Below are positions 36,270 through 45,619 of a DNA stretch of 64,000 nt, piece by piece; the stretch's first letter is position 1; each line of letters begins with the position of its first letter. Source of the DNA: Bacteroidota bacterium (GTDB lineage: Bacteria > Bacteroidota > Bacteroidia > B-17B0 > Aurantibacillaceae). The stretch spans positions 310,001 to 374,000 of the forward strand of contig JAUXZS010000015.1 of the NCBI GenBank assembly GCA_030692515.1, read 5' to 3'. The position numbers were made by a program, and so were the translations under genes. The notes below the pieces were generated by a model. It ran no database searches. It worked only from the letters and a program-made list of their open reading frames with translations, and was not told where the DNA came from.

Positions 36270-36395
36270 ATGTGCTTAACTTGCTCCTATTACAAATTAA
36301 GCAGCAACGGAAAACAATATTTTTTTAGCCTGTTAAATCAAAAACTTGCGGCCACCGGATTACGTATCGACCGTCCGGAGTATAATTTAAATTAA
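36270..36395 (+). pseudogene. Remnant of a second MarR C-terminal domain
   Basis: An open stretch beginning RMCLTCSYYKL and ending GLRIDRPEYNLN aligns with the last 42 residues of the MarR protein just upstream (RMCLSCRFHEL ... LRIDCPEHE). Homology continues upstream only in another frame (GVITIQ versus GVISIN), so a frameshift lies near 36265. The later cysteines of the motif are replaced (YCHLL by YFFSLL, DCPE by DRPE). It looks like a decayed duplicate of the regulator. Confidence 0.7.
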
Positions 36396-36445
36396 CAGCA
36401 ATCCAAAAACACAGGTATATAACTGAGGTTAATTACTAACAGTTG

Positions 36446-38125
36446 TCATTCAGTGATGACTAATTTATCAGTTACTATTATTTTATTATCTTGGGTGATG
36501 CGAATGAAATATAATCCATTTGGTAAATTATCCCGATTTATTTTTACAATGTCGCCGTCTACACTTAGACTTTTAATCATTTCTCCGTAAATATTATAAA
36601 GGCTTAAATGGGCAGCTGTAATTTTATTTGATAATTGTATTGTAACCTCAAAATTAAAAGGATTTGGGTACACAGTAGTTTTTACTTGATTATTTATTTC
36701 AGAAATCGAGGTAAAGGGATTGTTAAGTTTTGCGACGTAGATATCTGCAAAACCGGAATTGGTTAATGTAGTAGTGCTAAAGGTAATGCTTGAACTGGCA
36801 AAATTTCCGGCTATATATATGGATCCTGAAGTCGCATCAAAGGCAATATCATAGGCGAAATCATCATTTGTTCCTCCTGCACTTAGTGCCCACACTACAT
36901 TACCTGATGCATCTAGTTTTGAAACAAAAAAATCACCTGATGGTGCTGCTGGATTAATTAAATTGAAAGTACCAAAAATAGCCGTATCACTATGAATTAT
37001 TCCTGCTGTGTATATATTTCCATACGTATCTGTACAAATACCATATCCTATGTCATCACCAATGCCACCAAAATTTTTAGCCCATACAACATTCCCACTG
37101 ATGTCATATTTCACTATAAAAACATCACCTGAAGTTGATAATGGATGAGTTAAAGTGAAACTTCCAAAAACTATGCTTGGGCTATCAAAGGCTCCTGTAA
37201 CAAACGCATTCCCAAAAACATCAGTACAAATCCCGAACGCACCATCGTTATTAAGTCCGGTACCCCCAGCACTTTTCGCCCAAAGGACATTTCCTACTGA
37301 ATCGTATTTCACAACGAATAAATCATAAGAACCCGTTGTGTTATTTAATGTAGTACTCCCAAACGTAATTTGGGCACTACTAAAATATCCAATGGCAAAC
37401 ACATTACCGTTAGCATCTGTAGTAATAGTACCGCCATTATCATTGGCATTTGGTCCATTTTCATCATTAAATCCACCTGCACTTTTTGTCCACAGCCGAG
37501 TACCGCTTGCACCGGCATATTTTGTTATAAAAACATCGTAGCCTCCTGCGTTTGTTAATGTAGTTGTTCCAAAACTTATTATTGGACTTGCGAAACTTCC
37601 AGTTAGATATACGTTATTGTATGCGTCAGCTCTGATTCCAATACCTCTATCATCACCTGTACCACCATCACTTATTGCCCAAATTACATTTCCTGATGTT
37701 GCATCTAACTTTACAATAAAAATATCATTACCTCCCGTATTTGTTAAAGTTGTAGAGCTAAAAGTAATACTCGGACTTGAAAAATATCCGGTAACATAAA
37801 TGCTGCCACTAGAATCACTACTTATTCCAAATCCTCCCTCATCATTTACGCCCCCAAAACCTTTAGCCCAAAGTGCATTCCCGTTTAGATCATATTTGGC
37901 TATAAAAATATCGGCAGAACCAACATTGGTTAAAGAGTAGCTGCCAAATAAAATTGGGCTTGTAAAAAAACCTGTCGTATATAAATTTCCCACACCATCA
38001 GCACTAATACTATAGCATTTTTCTCCACTCGTACTTCCTGATTTCCTTGCCCACTGCCAATTAGGAGTTTGTGCAGTTACAATTTCGCAAAGCACAATAA
38101 GTCCGATAAATAGTTTTACTCTCAT
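36446..38125 (-). CDS. Secreted SBBP/beta-propeller-type repeat protein with T9SS type A sorting domain
   Basis: A 559-residue cell-surface or secreted protein. After a signal peptide (about 1-18) come seven units of the type W-A-x-x-x-G-G-x-x-x-D (for example WAKSAGGTGLNNDG, WAKNFGGIGDDIG), each with a D-x-x-G-N-x-Y/F strand, as in SBBP repeats. The C-terminal 75 residues (VYPNPFNFEVTIQLS ... NLPNGLYFIRI) are a T9SS type A sorting signal, so export through the type IX machine is expected. It is the paralogue of the protein at 41713-43383, on the opposite side of the two-component system. Confidence 0.85.
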   Translation of the reverse strand: MRVKLFIGLIVLCEIVTAQTPNWQWARKSGSTSGEKCYSISADGVGNLYTTGFFTSPILFGSYSLTNVGSADIFIAKYDLNGNALWAKGFGGVNDEGGFGISSDSSGSIYVTGYFSSPSITFSSTTLTNTGGNDIFIVKLDATSGNVIWAISDGGTGDDRGIGIRADAYNNVYLTGSFASPIISFGTTTLTNAGGYDVFITKYAGASGTRLWTKSAGGFNDENGPNANDNGGTITTDANGNVFAIGYFSSAQITFGSTTLNNTTGSYDLFVVKYDSVGNVLWAKSAGGTGLNNDGAFGICTDVFGNAFVTGAFDSPSIVFGSFTLTHPLSTSGDVFIVKYDISGNVVWAKNFGGIGDDIGYGICTDTYGNIYTAGIIHSDTAIFGTFNLINPAAPSGDFFVSKLDASGNVVWALSAGGTNDDFAYDIAFDATSGSIYIAGNFASSSITFSTTTLTNSGFADIYVAKLNNPFTSISEINNQVKTTVYPNPFNFEVTIQLSNKITAAHLSLYNIYGEMIKSLSVDGDIVKINRDNLPNGLYFIRITQDNKIIVTDKLVITE

Positions 38126-38177
38126 TGTTTGATTTGTTGGTCTATATTATTGAATTCAGCGCAGCTAAGCTATATCA

Positions 38178-38918
38178 CTATATCTTATTAAAAAGCTTAA
38201 AAAACTCGTTTTTCTTTAGCGATGATATTTCAACAACAACATCATTTAATAATAAAACCTGGTTTTTGTCTTTTAAATATTTTGTAATATAGTTTAGGTT
38301 TATTATCCACGATTTATGACATCTAAAAAAATTATTTGATAAAGTACCTTCAATTTCTCCAATGTTTTTAGATGAAGTAAAAGTTTCCTTTTTATTAGTG
38401 TAAATATTAGTGTACTTGCCATCTGCATTAAAATAAACAATGTCTGCCTCATCAATAAACGAGTATCCTTTTTCCGAAATAAAAGCGATTTTTTTACCAC
38501 CAGCGGTACTTAGATTTATATTATTTAATAGTAATTGATCTCGTTGTGTATTTAGGATGTCATTTTTTTCCTTTTCTATTCTACCAATACTACCGGCTAA
38601 CTCTGTTGGGTCAATAGGTTTCAATAAATAATCAAAACATTCCGTTTTAAAAGCTTTTATTGCGTATTTTTCATGAGAGGTTGTGAAAATTACTATAAAA
38701 TTCGGGTTGGAAAAAAATGGAAACAAGTCAAATCCGGTTTCATTATTCATCTCAACATCTAAAAAAACTATATCTGGGCTTAATTCATTAATTAATAATA
38801 CAGCATCTTTAATCGACTGCGCCTTGCCTATAACCTTTACTTGCGGACAAAAATGCTTAAGCAAACCATCAAGTGTTTTAATAGCTTGTTCGTTATCATC
38901 AATTATTATACTCGTCAT
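38178..38918 (-). CDS. LytTR family response regulator
   Basis: A 246-residue two-component regulator. The receiver domain (about 1-120) has the acidic pair IIDDNEQ near the start, phosphoacceptor Asp54 in IVFLDVEM, and the Lys in LLKPIDP; the LytTR DNA-binding domain is at about 145-246 (FFRCHKSWIINLNYI). I start at ATG 38918, which overlaps the stop of the upstream SpoIIAA-like gene (ATGA); an in-frame ATG at 38936 would add six residues. The adjacent LytS-type kinase at 39469-41469 is the obvious partner. Confidence 0.92.
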   Translation of the reverse strand: MTSIIIDDNEQAIKTLDGLLKHFCPQVKVIGKAQSIKDAVLLINELSPDIVFLDVEMNNETGFDLFPFFSNPNFIVIFTTSHEKYAIKAFKTECFDYLLKPIDPTELAGSIGRIEKEKNDILNTQRDQLLLNNINLSTAGGKKIAFISEKGYSFIDEADIVYFNADGKYTNIYTNKKETFTSSKNIGEIEGTLSNNFFRCHKSWIINLNYITKYLKDKNQVLLLNDVVVEISSLKKNEFFKLFNKI

Positions 38919-39340
38919 GTTACGTGTTTTAGCCAATCAATAGCATCTGTTTCGTTTTTAAATATTTTTGTGGGTCGTTGTGGTTTATTAATATTTAAAT
39001 AAAAATTCACAATTAAAGTCATGGGTAAATTATTAATTAATATCGCCTCTGCTAAGGATATTTCATTTCGTTCCTTGGCCGCCCAAAATTCCCTGACTTC
39101 AACAGAGGGGTTTATATAATTCGCTAAGCTAATTAAAATTAAACACTTTTTCACTGGTGCTAATGGCTGAATAATATTAAAAATATCTATAACATGGTCC
39201 AATTTTAATTCCTCAACTTCTTTAAATTCAATTTTAATAATATGATCGCTTCTTAATATTATATCACAAGTAAGATGAGAAATTGTCTTTAAGTTAATGA
39301 CAATTGCTGATTTAAGTGTTTCTGCAAAAAGTTTTTTCAT
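38915..39340 (-). CDS. SpoIIAA/STAS-like hypothetical protein
   Basis: A 141-residue cytoplasmic protein ending in KIFKNETDAIDWLKHV, a pattern seen at the end of SpoIIAA-like domains. The rest has alternating strands and helices (LIVNFYLNINK, KCLILISLANYI). It overlaps the response regulator by 4 nt and lies between it and the sensor kinase, so it may modulate the pathway. No catalytic motif; the family assignment is tentative. Confidence 0.55.
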   Translation of the reverse strand: MKKLFAETLKSAIVINLKTISHLTCDIILRSDHIIKIEFKEVEELKLDHVIDIFNIIQPLAPVKKCLILISLANYINPSVEVREFWAAKERNEISLAEAILINNLPMTLIVNFYLNINKPQRPTKIFKNETDAIDWLKHVT

Positions 39341-39468
39341 CAGTTAAATAAAATATTTATAAATATATATTCAAATCTTAACCTTTTTACTATATAATAC
39401 TAAGTTAATTTAATATTTATGGTTTATCAATTACTGCATTCGTAAGTTTTAATTCTCAATTAATCAAA

Positions 39469-41469
39469 TCACGCCATATAACATGGGCAAATAATCTTTA
39501 CCCTGGTTCCGTTAATAATATTGTTTTCATCATAGATTCTGTCCTTTATGCTTAAATATTCTTCAATGTAAATATCATTCTTTTTTAGTTCCAATAATAA
39601 TCGTTGTTTGGTTATTTTAAGGCCTTTTGATTCATGGCCATCTGCACCCTTTTTTAATCCTTTTCCGTTATCAATAATTTCAATTTCTAACAGGTTTCCT
39701 TTAGCGTTTTCCACCATACTTAATCTTACAGCAATCTCACCGTTATCTATATCGTTGAGTCCTGCGTGTTTAATGGCATTTTCAACCATTGGTTGTATTA
39801 TCATGGTTGGTATGAATAAATTTTTCTCTACATCTTCATTCGCATCAAACTTAAACTTAAATTTTTTCTTAAATCGTAACAATTCAAATTCAATATATTT
39901 GTTTAAATAATTCTCTTCCTCACTTATTGTAATATATTCGCTTTCCGAGTTATTCAAGGTTAATCGCAATAATTTAGATAAGGATTGTATTTGCTCTATA
40001 GCTTTAAATTTATCTTCTTCCAATACCATACTTTGTAGCCCGTTTATTGCATTAAAAATAAAGTGAGGATTCATTTGGCTTTGATACCTTGCAATTTGAA
40101 CTGCTTGAGTATTAATTTCCCTGTTCTTTTGTTCAATCTCTTCACTCTGTTTTACCAAAAGGGTATTTATATTCTTCATCTTTGTATTTGATCTTTTTAA
40201 AATTACTCCTAGCAATACTAATATCAACAAAACAACTATTACTCCAACAACAATAATTAATAAGTTTCGTTTTTCAATCTCTTTTCGTTCTAATTCAATT
40301 TGCTTTACCTCATTATCCTTGGCAAGTTTTAAAAGTTCCTTATCTTTCTTTTCTGACTCATATTTCTCACTCATTTCGGCCATCTGTTTGTTCGATTGTA
40401 TATCGTAAAGTTTATCGATATATAACGAATAAACTTTATGATATTCATAAGCCTTTTTGAAATCTCCTTTTAGGTAATTTAATTCAGATAGCTGTTGGTA
40501 CACATCTTTTATAAAAGCCTTGTCTTCTAATTTTTTTCCTAAATCGGCGGCTAAATTTAAATACTCTCCGGCAGCGTTTAACTTACCGAGTTTCAAATAA
40601 ACCTTACCAATATTAATATAACTATGCGAAATCACATATAAATATTTCAATTCTTTTGCAATTTCAAGAGCTTTAAAATGGTACTTAATAGCTTCATCGT
40701 ATTTCTCTTGTTCATAGTAAACAATACCAATATTGTCATAGCAATCAGCAATTCCTTGCTTATCTCCAATTTCTTGTCTTAATTTTAATGATGCAGTGTA
40801 ACTATCTATTGCCTCTACATAATTCTTTTGATCAAGATATATAATTCCTAAATTATTATACCCAACAGCTATTCCAAGCTTATCTTTTATACTATCCTTA
40901 AAACGTAACGATTTTTTAAAAGCTTCAGTAGCTTTGTCATAATTATGCTGGCTATAGTATGCAATTCCTATACCGTTATAAGCCATACCAATTGCCTTTC
41001 GGCTTTTTGTTTCTTCTAAAATTTTTAATCCCTGTAATAGATAAGTAAGCGCCTCTTGGAAATCCCCCTTCATTAAATAAATATTACCCTTGAAATTATA
41101 TCCTGCCCCAATTTCTAACTTGTCACCTAAAGCCTTTTGGATAATTATAGATTTATCAATAGCATCTAAAGCATTTGTATATTCACCTTTTTTGATAAGA
41201 ATATAACCAGTCAGTTTGTACGATGTTGCACTACCCTTTTTGTAATTTATTTCTTTGGCTAATTGTTTCGCTTCATCAACGTATTGCAAAGCTAAATCAT
41301 ATTCCGCTTTTTCATAAAGCTTAGAACCAAGTGCATTTAACGTTTTGATCTTGTTTGTGTCGCTAAGCTCAGTTTTTAAAACAGTTTGTAGCGAATCAAT
41401 AGTTTTATTTTGAGATAAACATTTAACTGATAGCAATACAGTAAGTAAAAACAAAAATTTATTTATCAT
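39469..41469 (-). CDS. TPR-containing LytS-type sensor histidine kinase
   Basis: A 666-residue sensor. A signal peptide (about 1-20, ending CLSQ) is followed by about seven TPR repeats (about 45-330; for example GIAYYSQHNYDKATEAFKKS), a coiled coil (about 355-400), one membrane helix (about 402-425) and the His_kinase/HATPase module. The phosphorylated His is His469 in QMNPHFIFNAINGLQ, and DNGKGLKKG is the ATP-lid G-box. The periplasmic TPR domain is the presumed sensor. Partner: LytTR regulator at 38178-38918. Confidence 0.92.
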   Translation of the reverse strand: MINKFLFLLTVLLSVKCLSQNKTIDSLQTVLKTELSDTNKIKTLNALGSKLYEKAEYDLALQYVDEAKQLAKEINYKKGSATSYKLTGYILIKKGEYTNALDAIDKSIIIQKALGDKLEIGAGYNFKGNIYLMKGDFQEALTYLLQGLKILEETKSRKAIGMAYNGIGIAYYSQHNYDKATEAFKKSLRFKDSIKDKLGIAVGYNNLGIIYLDQKNYVEAIDSYTASLKLRQEIGDKQGIADCYDNIGIVYYEQEKYDEAIKYHFKALEIAKELKYLYVISHSYINIGKVYLKLGKLNAAGEYLNLAADLGKKLEDKAFIKDVYQQLSELNYLKGDFKKAYEYHKVYSLYIDKLYDIQSNKQMAEMSEKYESEKKDKELLKLAKDNEVKQIELERKEIEKRNLLIIVVGVIVVLLILVLLGVILKRSNTKMKNINTLLVKQSEEIEQKNREINTQAVQIARYQSQMNPHFIFNAINGLQSMVLEEDKFKAIEQIQSLSKLLRLTLNNSESEYITISEEENYLNKYIEFELLRFKKKFKFKFDANEDVEKNLFIPTMIIQPMVENAIKHAGLNDIDNGEIAVRLSMVENAKGNLLEIEIIDNGKGLKKGADGHESKGLKITKQRLLLELKKNDIYIEEYLSIKDRIYDENNIINGTRVKIICPCYMA

Positions 41470-41712
41470 GGGGTATCGGCTATAGTATACGAGATTAAAC
41501 TAAATTACAATTGTTTTGGGCATTTACCTAATTCAAAATGACACAAAATATAGCATTTCGGTAGTGGTGATAAATATCAATCCAATTTCCTTCCCTATTA
41601 ATAGGTGTTTGTTCCCTAAATACGTTACGCAGTTAAAACGTAGTCGAAAAACCTCTTTACATCCTTAACTTGGACAAAACAGAGAATAAACTATAATCAA
41701 AATAACAAAACT

Positions 41713-43383
41713 ATGAAAAAAACGAGCAATTTAATATTTACTTTAATTCTGCTAAGTCTTACTAAGTTATCACTAAGTCAAATCACAAATTATGCTTGGG
41801 TACAAAACGCAAGCACTATCTCCTCTGGATATGGCAAGAGTACTACTACTGATAATAGCGGTAATATTATTGTGGTTGGTGATTTTAGTGGACCTAATAT
41901 TTCATTTAGTACAACAACGCTTAATAATAGTGGTCTTGGCGATATTTTCATGGTTAAGTATTCCCCATCGGGTAATATTATTTGGGCCAAAGGATTAGGT
42001 GGTAGTGATTATGATTACGTAAAAAGTGTAGCCACAGATCCGAGTGGAAATATTTTAATCACGGGTTATTTTAATAGCCCAACGATAACTTTTGGTACAA
42101 TTACCCTGACAAACGCTGACAATACAGGCACTAGTCGTGATATTTTTATTGTAAAGTATGATCCGCTAGGTAATGTAGTGTGGGCAAAAAGTGCAGGAGG
42201 TTCACTAAATGATTATGGTTATTCAGTAGATGTGGATGTAATGGGCAATATTACGGTTGTTGGTGGCTTTTATAGTAATACCATTACATTCGGAACATTC
42301 TTACTAACCAATGCCGGTAATGCTGAAGCATTTATTGTAAAGTACGATTCAGTAGGAAATACTATTTGGGCTATGAGCGCAGGAGGTTCTGTAGCTGATG
42401 TGGCGTATGGCGTTACTACTGATGCTACCGGCAATAGCATTGTAACTGGTTATTTTAATAGTTCTCTTATAATTTTTGGATCAATAACCCTTAATAATAC
42501 AGCAGGTACAGGTACTTCTGATTATTTTGTAGTAAAATTTGACCCGCTTGGGAATGTTTTATGGGCAAAAAATGCTAATGGTGCTGCAAATGAATCCGGG
42601 CAAAGCGTTTCAGTTGATAGTAATGGCAATATTTTTGTCTTGGGGAATTATGATGGATCGAGCATGAGTATTGGTACAACTACAATTACTAATTCAGGTG
42701 GAAATGATTTTTTTATTGCAAAGTATGATGCATTTGGAAGTTTTATTTGGCTAAAGGGAAATGGAGGGATAGCAAATGATCATGGACAATCTATATCGAC
42801 TGATAATAATGGCAATGCTGTTTTAGCTGGCTACTTTCAAAGTCCAAGTATTTTAATTGGCTCAACAACACATACAAATACAGGAAACTCAGACGTTTTT
42901 GCTATAAAATACGATTCTACTGGAAATGTAATTTGGAGCGAGACTTGGGGAGGCTCACTTAATGACGAGGGCTACGGAATTTCTACAGATGCAAGTGGCA
43001 ATATTGTACTTACTGGTAGTTTTACAAGTTCAACTATTAACTTTGGTTCAAATAACTTAACAAATACGTCGGGTAATGGAAACTATTTCCTGATTAAAAT
43101 AGGGTTATCTCAACTAACAAATATGATTACTATAAGTAAAAATCCCCTTGTCGAAATCTATCCAAACCCATGCAGTGATTTCTTTTCAATCCGATTAATT
43201 GACAACTACTTTGGAATTCATAAATTGGAAATAACTAATATGTTTGGGGTAGTTGTTTTTCAAAACAGCAACTCTGAAACTAACTATAAAGTTCCGCTAA
43301 GTAACTATGCAAATGGTGTCTATTTTATTAAAATTGATAACGGCAGGGAATCTTCTTATACTAAATTAGTCAAACAAAATTAG
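41713..43383 (+). CDS. Secreted SBBP/beta-propeller-type repeat protein with T9SS type A sorting domain
   Basis: A 556-residue paralogue of the protein at 36446-38125. A signal peptide (about 1-22) precedes seven W-x-x-x-x-G-G-type units (WAKGLGGSDYDYV, WAMSAGGSVADVA, WSETWGGSLNDEG) with STTL-like strands between them. The end (VEIYPNPCSDFFSIRL ... NYANGVYFIKI) is a type A T9SS sorting domain. Its 243-nt upstream region holds no other gene; a TAACTTGG stretch near 41670 weakly resembles a -7 box. Role unknown; surface display is expected. Confidence 0.85.
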   Translation: MKKTSNLIFTLILLSLTKLSLSQITNYAWVQNASTISSGYGKSTTTDNSGNIIVVGDFSGPNISFSTTTLNNSGLGDIFMVKYSPSGNIIWAKGLGGSDYDYVKSVATDPSGNILITGYFNSPTITFGTITLTNADNTGTSRDIFIVKYDPLGNVVWAKSAGGSLNDYGYSVDVDVMGNITVVGGFYSNTITFGTFLLTNAGNAEAFIVKYDSVGNTIWAMSAGGSVADVAYGVTTDATGNSIVTGYFNSSLIIFGSITLNNTAGTGTSDYFVVKFDPLGNVLWAKNANGAANESGQSVSVDSNGNIFVLGNYDGSSMSIGTTTITNSGGNDFFIAKYDAFGSFIWLKGNGGIANDHGQSISTDNNGNAVLAGYFQSPSILIGSTTHTNTGNSDVFAIKYDSTGNVIWSETWGGSLNDEGYGISTDASGNIVLTGSFTSSTINFGSNNLTNTSGNGNYFLIKIGLSQLTNMITISKNPLVEIYPNPCSDFFSIRLIDNYFGIHKLEITNMFGVVVFQNSNSETNYKVPLSNYANGVYFIKIDNGRESSYTKLVKQN

Positions 43384-43504
43384 TTTTTTAGAAGTATCAA
43401 TTAGTCGAAATTTTAAGTTTTATCATTACCTAAGGGAAATTCAAACAATAAATTAACTCCGGAAAAAATTATAAAACAATAATTACTACTTAAAACCAAA
43501 CATC

Positions 43505-45541
43505 ATGCAAAAATATACTTTAAAAACACTGCGTTTAATGTTAGTTGTAATTTGTTTTTTACTTATTAAAAATACTTTTTCTACAACCTATTACGTAAGC
43601 TCCTCCATGGGCAATAATGTGAATAATGGTGCGTCAGCTCTCATGCCGTGGAAAACAATTTCAAAAGTAAATTCAATTACATTTTTGCCTGGAGATTCTG
43701 TTTTATTTAAAAAAGGTGATGTTTGGAAAGGAACTAACAATCTTTTTTTTACTGAAAGTGGTACGGCTAGTAATCCCATTGTAATTTCATCTTATGGTAC
43801 TGGTACTAAACCAGTAATTTCAGACATTCTACCACTTATTGGATCTACTGTCACCGGCAATTGGACAAATACCTCAACTAATATTTGGAAAATGAAATAT
43901 TTACCGGGAACATCACCAAATCGCTTATGGTTAAATGGTACAGAGGTCCTTGTTTCGGTAATTCTAGCCGATGTAGGTACAACAAACAGCCAAGGTACTT
44001 TCGAAAAATGGTTTTATAATAGCATTGATTCTTCGCTCTATGTTCACGCCACAGGTAATCCTGCAACAACATATTCTGCAATTGAAGGAAATAGTCCTTC
44101 TGGTGTTTTTGCTTTGTATGGTAGTGCATACGTAATAGTTGATGACTTAGATTTTCGCGGTGGCAGATGGAGTACTGTTTATCTTGGCGCAGCTTCCTAT
44201 TGCAGTATTAAAAACTGTAACATTGGTTATGGTCTAACTGGGATTTCAGCAACGTCATCGAGTAGTGTATCAGCTACTCATCACGTGACAATTGAAAATA
44301 ACACTTTCGATTCTGGATTTAATTTTTTGTATGGGATGAGCTCTACTTTAACTGATGGTGCTCTTAATAGAGGTAGTGAAGATGGTATCACAATGTCATT
44401 TGCAGTTAATAATTGTATTATCAGAAATAACATATTCAATGGCTGGGGGCATGCCGCAATTAATGGTTATTGTAAGGATAATGCCTTTAGCGGCATCCAC
44501 GATAATAAAATATACAGCAACACATTTACAGGAAATAATAATTCATACAACCGTGCAATCGGGCTGGATGGTTTTGAAGGTAAGAATTATAATAATGAAT
44601 TTTATTATAACTTGATGAAAAACCATAAAGTAAGAAGTCAGGTTAACGGTAATAACAATTGGGTACATCATAATATTTTTGATGGACAAACCACTTCGCC
44701 TGCGAGGAATTATTCTACAGATGGAGCTGGACAGGCTATTGAAATGTCCGTTTATGGATTAGGTTTAGTTAGCCATGATAATAAAATCGATAACAATCTT
44801 TTTATTAATACTACCGAAGCAGCTCTTGTATTTAGATCTTATGGCGGCTACCCTGATAAATCCACGAATCATCTAATTCGTAATAATATTTTTTACAATA
44901 CCGGATACAAAACAGCTTTAGCGGCCGATTCTGGTTTAGCAATTAAATTAACTACCACCGTTGAAGCGTTTAATAATACATTTCAAAATAATTGCATATA
45001 CAATCCCGGTAAACCAATAACCAGCGCCATTAAATATTACGGTACTTTGCAAAGTGTAGTTCAGTTTAATTCTCAGAACGGAAATGCCGGAAATATCATT
45101 ACAAATAATATTCAAATGGATCCACTGTTTATTAATTACATAAACGATTTTCATTTGCAGGTAACTTCGCCTTGTATTGATTCGGGTATTGTAATCACAG
45201 GCCTTACTAACGATTTAGATGGCAATCCCATTTTTAGCGGCATAACTTCCGATATCGGCCCTTACGAATTTATTTCAGGCGTTGGCATCACAAATTATTT
45301 TCTTAGCAAGCAACAGCTTTTAGTTTATCCTAACCCTTCTAACGGTCAATTTACAATCGAAGTTCAAAAAACAGAAAATATCCTGGTTAAAATATACAAT
45401 ATGCTAGGTGAAAAAATATTTGAAAACCAAAGCGATAATTCAAAAATCAAAGTCAACCTTAGCACTGGTGCTGGAATTTATTTTTTCGAAGTAAAAACAC
45501 AGCAAAAAATAATCGGCAACGGGAAAATAGTAATTCAATAA
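43505..45541 (+). CDS. Secreted right-handed beta-helix protein with T9SS type A sorting domain
   Basis: A 678-residue exported protein. After a signal peptide (about 1-25) comes YYVSSSMGNNVNNGASALMP, the typical opening of pectate-lyase-like proteins, followed by many parallel-helix coils (IENNTFDSG, IRNNIFNGWGHAA, HNKIYSNTFTGNN, IDNNLFINTTEAAL), and CIDSGIVITGLTNDLDGN near the C-terminal side, where this class caps the helix. The T9SS signal starts LLVYPNPSNGQFTIEV. Catalytic residues cannot be told, so polysaccharide lyase activity is only possible. Confidence 0.82.
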   Translation: MQKYTLKTLRLMLVVICFLLIKNTFSTTYYVSSSMGNNVNNGASALMPWKTISKVNSITFLPGDSVLFKKGDVWKGTNNLFFTESGTASNPIVISSYGTGTKPVISDILPLIGSTVTGNWTNTSTNIWKMKYLPGTSPNRLWLNGTEVLVSVILADVGTTNSQGTFEKWFYNSIDSSLYVHATGNPATTYSAIEGNSPSGVFALYGSAYVIVDDLDFRGGRWSTVYLGAASYCSIKNCNIGYGLTGISATSSSSVSATHHVTIENNTFDSGFNFLYGMSSTLTDGALNRGSEDGITMSFAVNNCIIRNNIFNGWGHAAINGYCKDNAFSGIHDNKIYSNTFTGNNNSYNRAIGLDGFEGKNYNNEFYYNLMKNHKVRSQVNGNNNWVHHNIFDGQTTSPARNYSTDGAGQAIEMSVYGLGLVSHDNKIDNNLFINTTEAALVFRSYGGYPDKSTNHLIRNNIFYNTGYKTALAADSGLAIKLTTTVEAFNNTFQNNCIYNPGKPITSAIKYYGTLQSVVQFNSQNGNAGNIITNNIQMDPLFINYINDFHLQVTSPCIDSGIVITGLTNDLDGNPIFSGITSDIGPYEFISGVGITNYFLSKQQLLVYPNPSNGQFTIEVQKTENILVKIYNMLGEKIFENQSDNSKIKVNLSTGAGIYFFEVKTQQKIIGNGKIVIQ

Positions 45542-45619
45542 ATAATTTAACCTTTGTGATTAAACCATTGGGTAAAAAATGCATCTAATATTTATTAAAT
45601 TAAATGCTATAATAACAAA

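Noticed and set aside
43878-45154. Several open frames in other frames of the beta-helix gene
   Set aside because: They have atypical composition, no start context and overlap a long gene with clear signal peptide, repeats and sorting domain.
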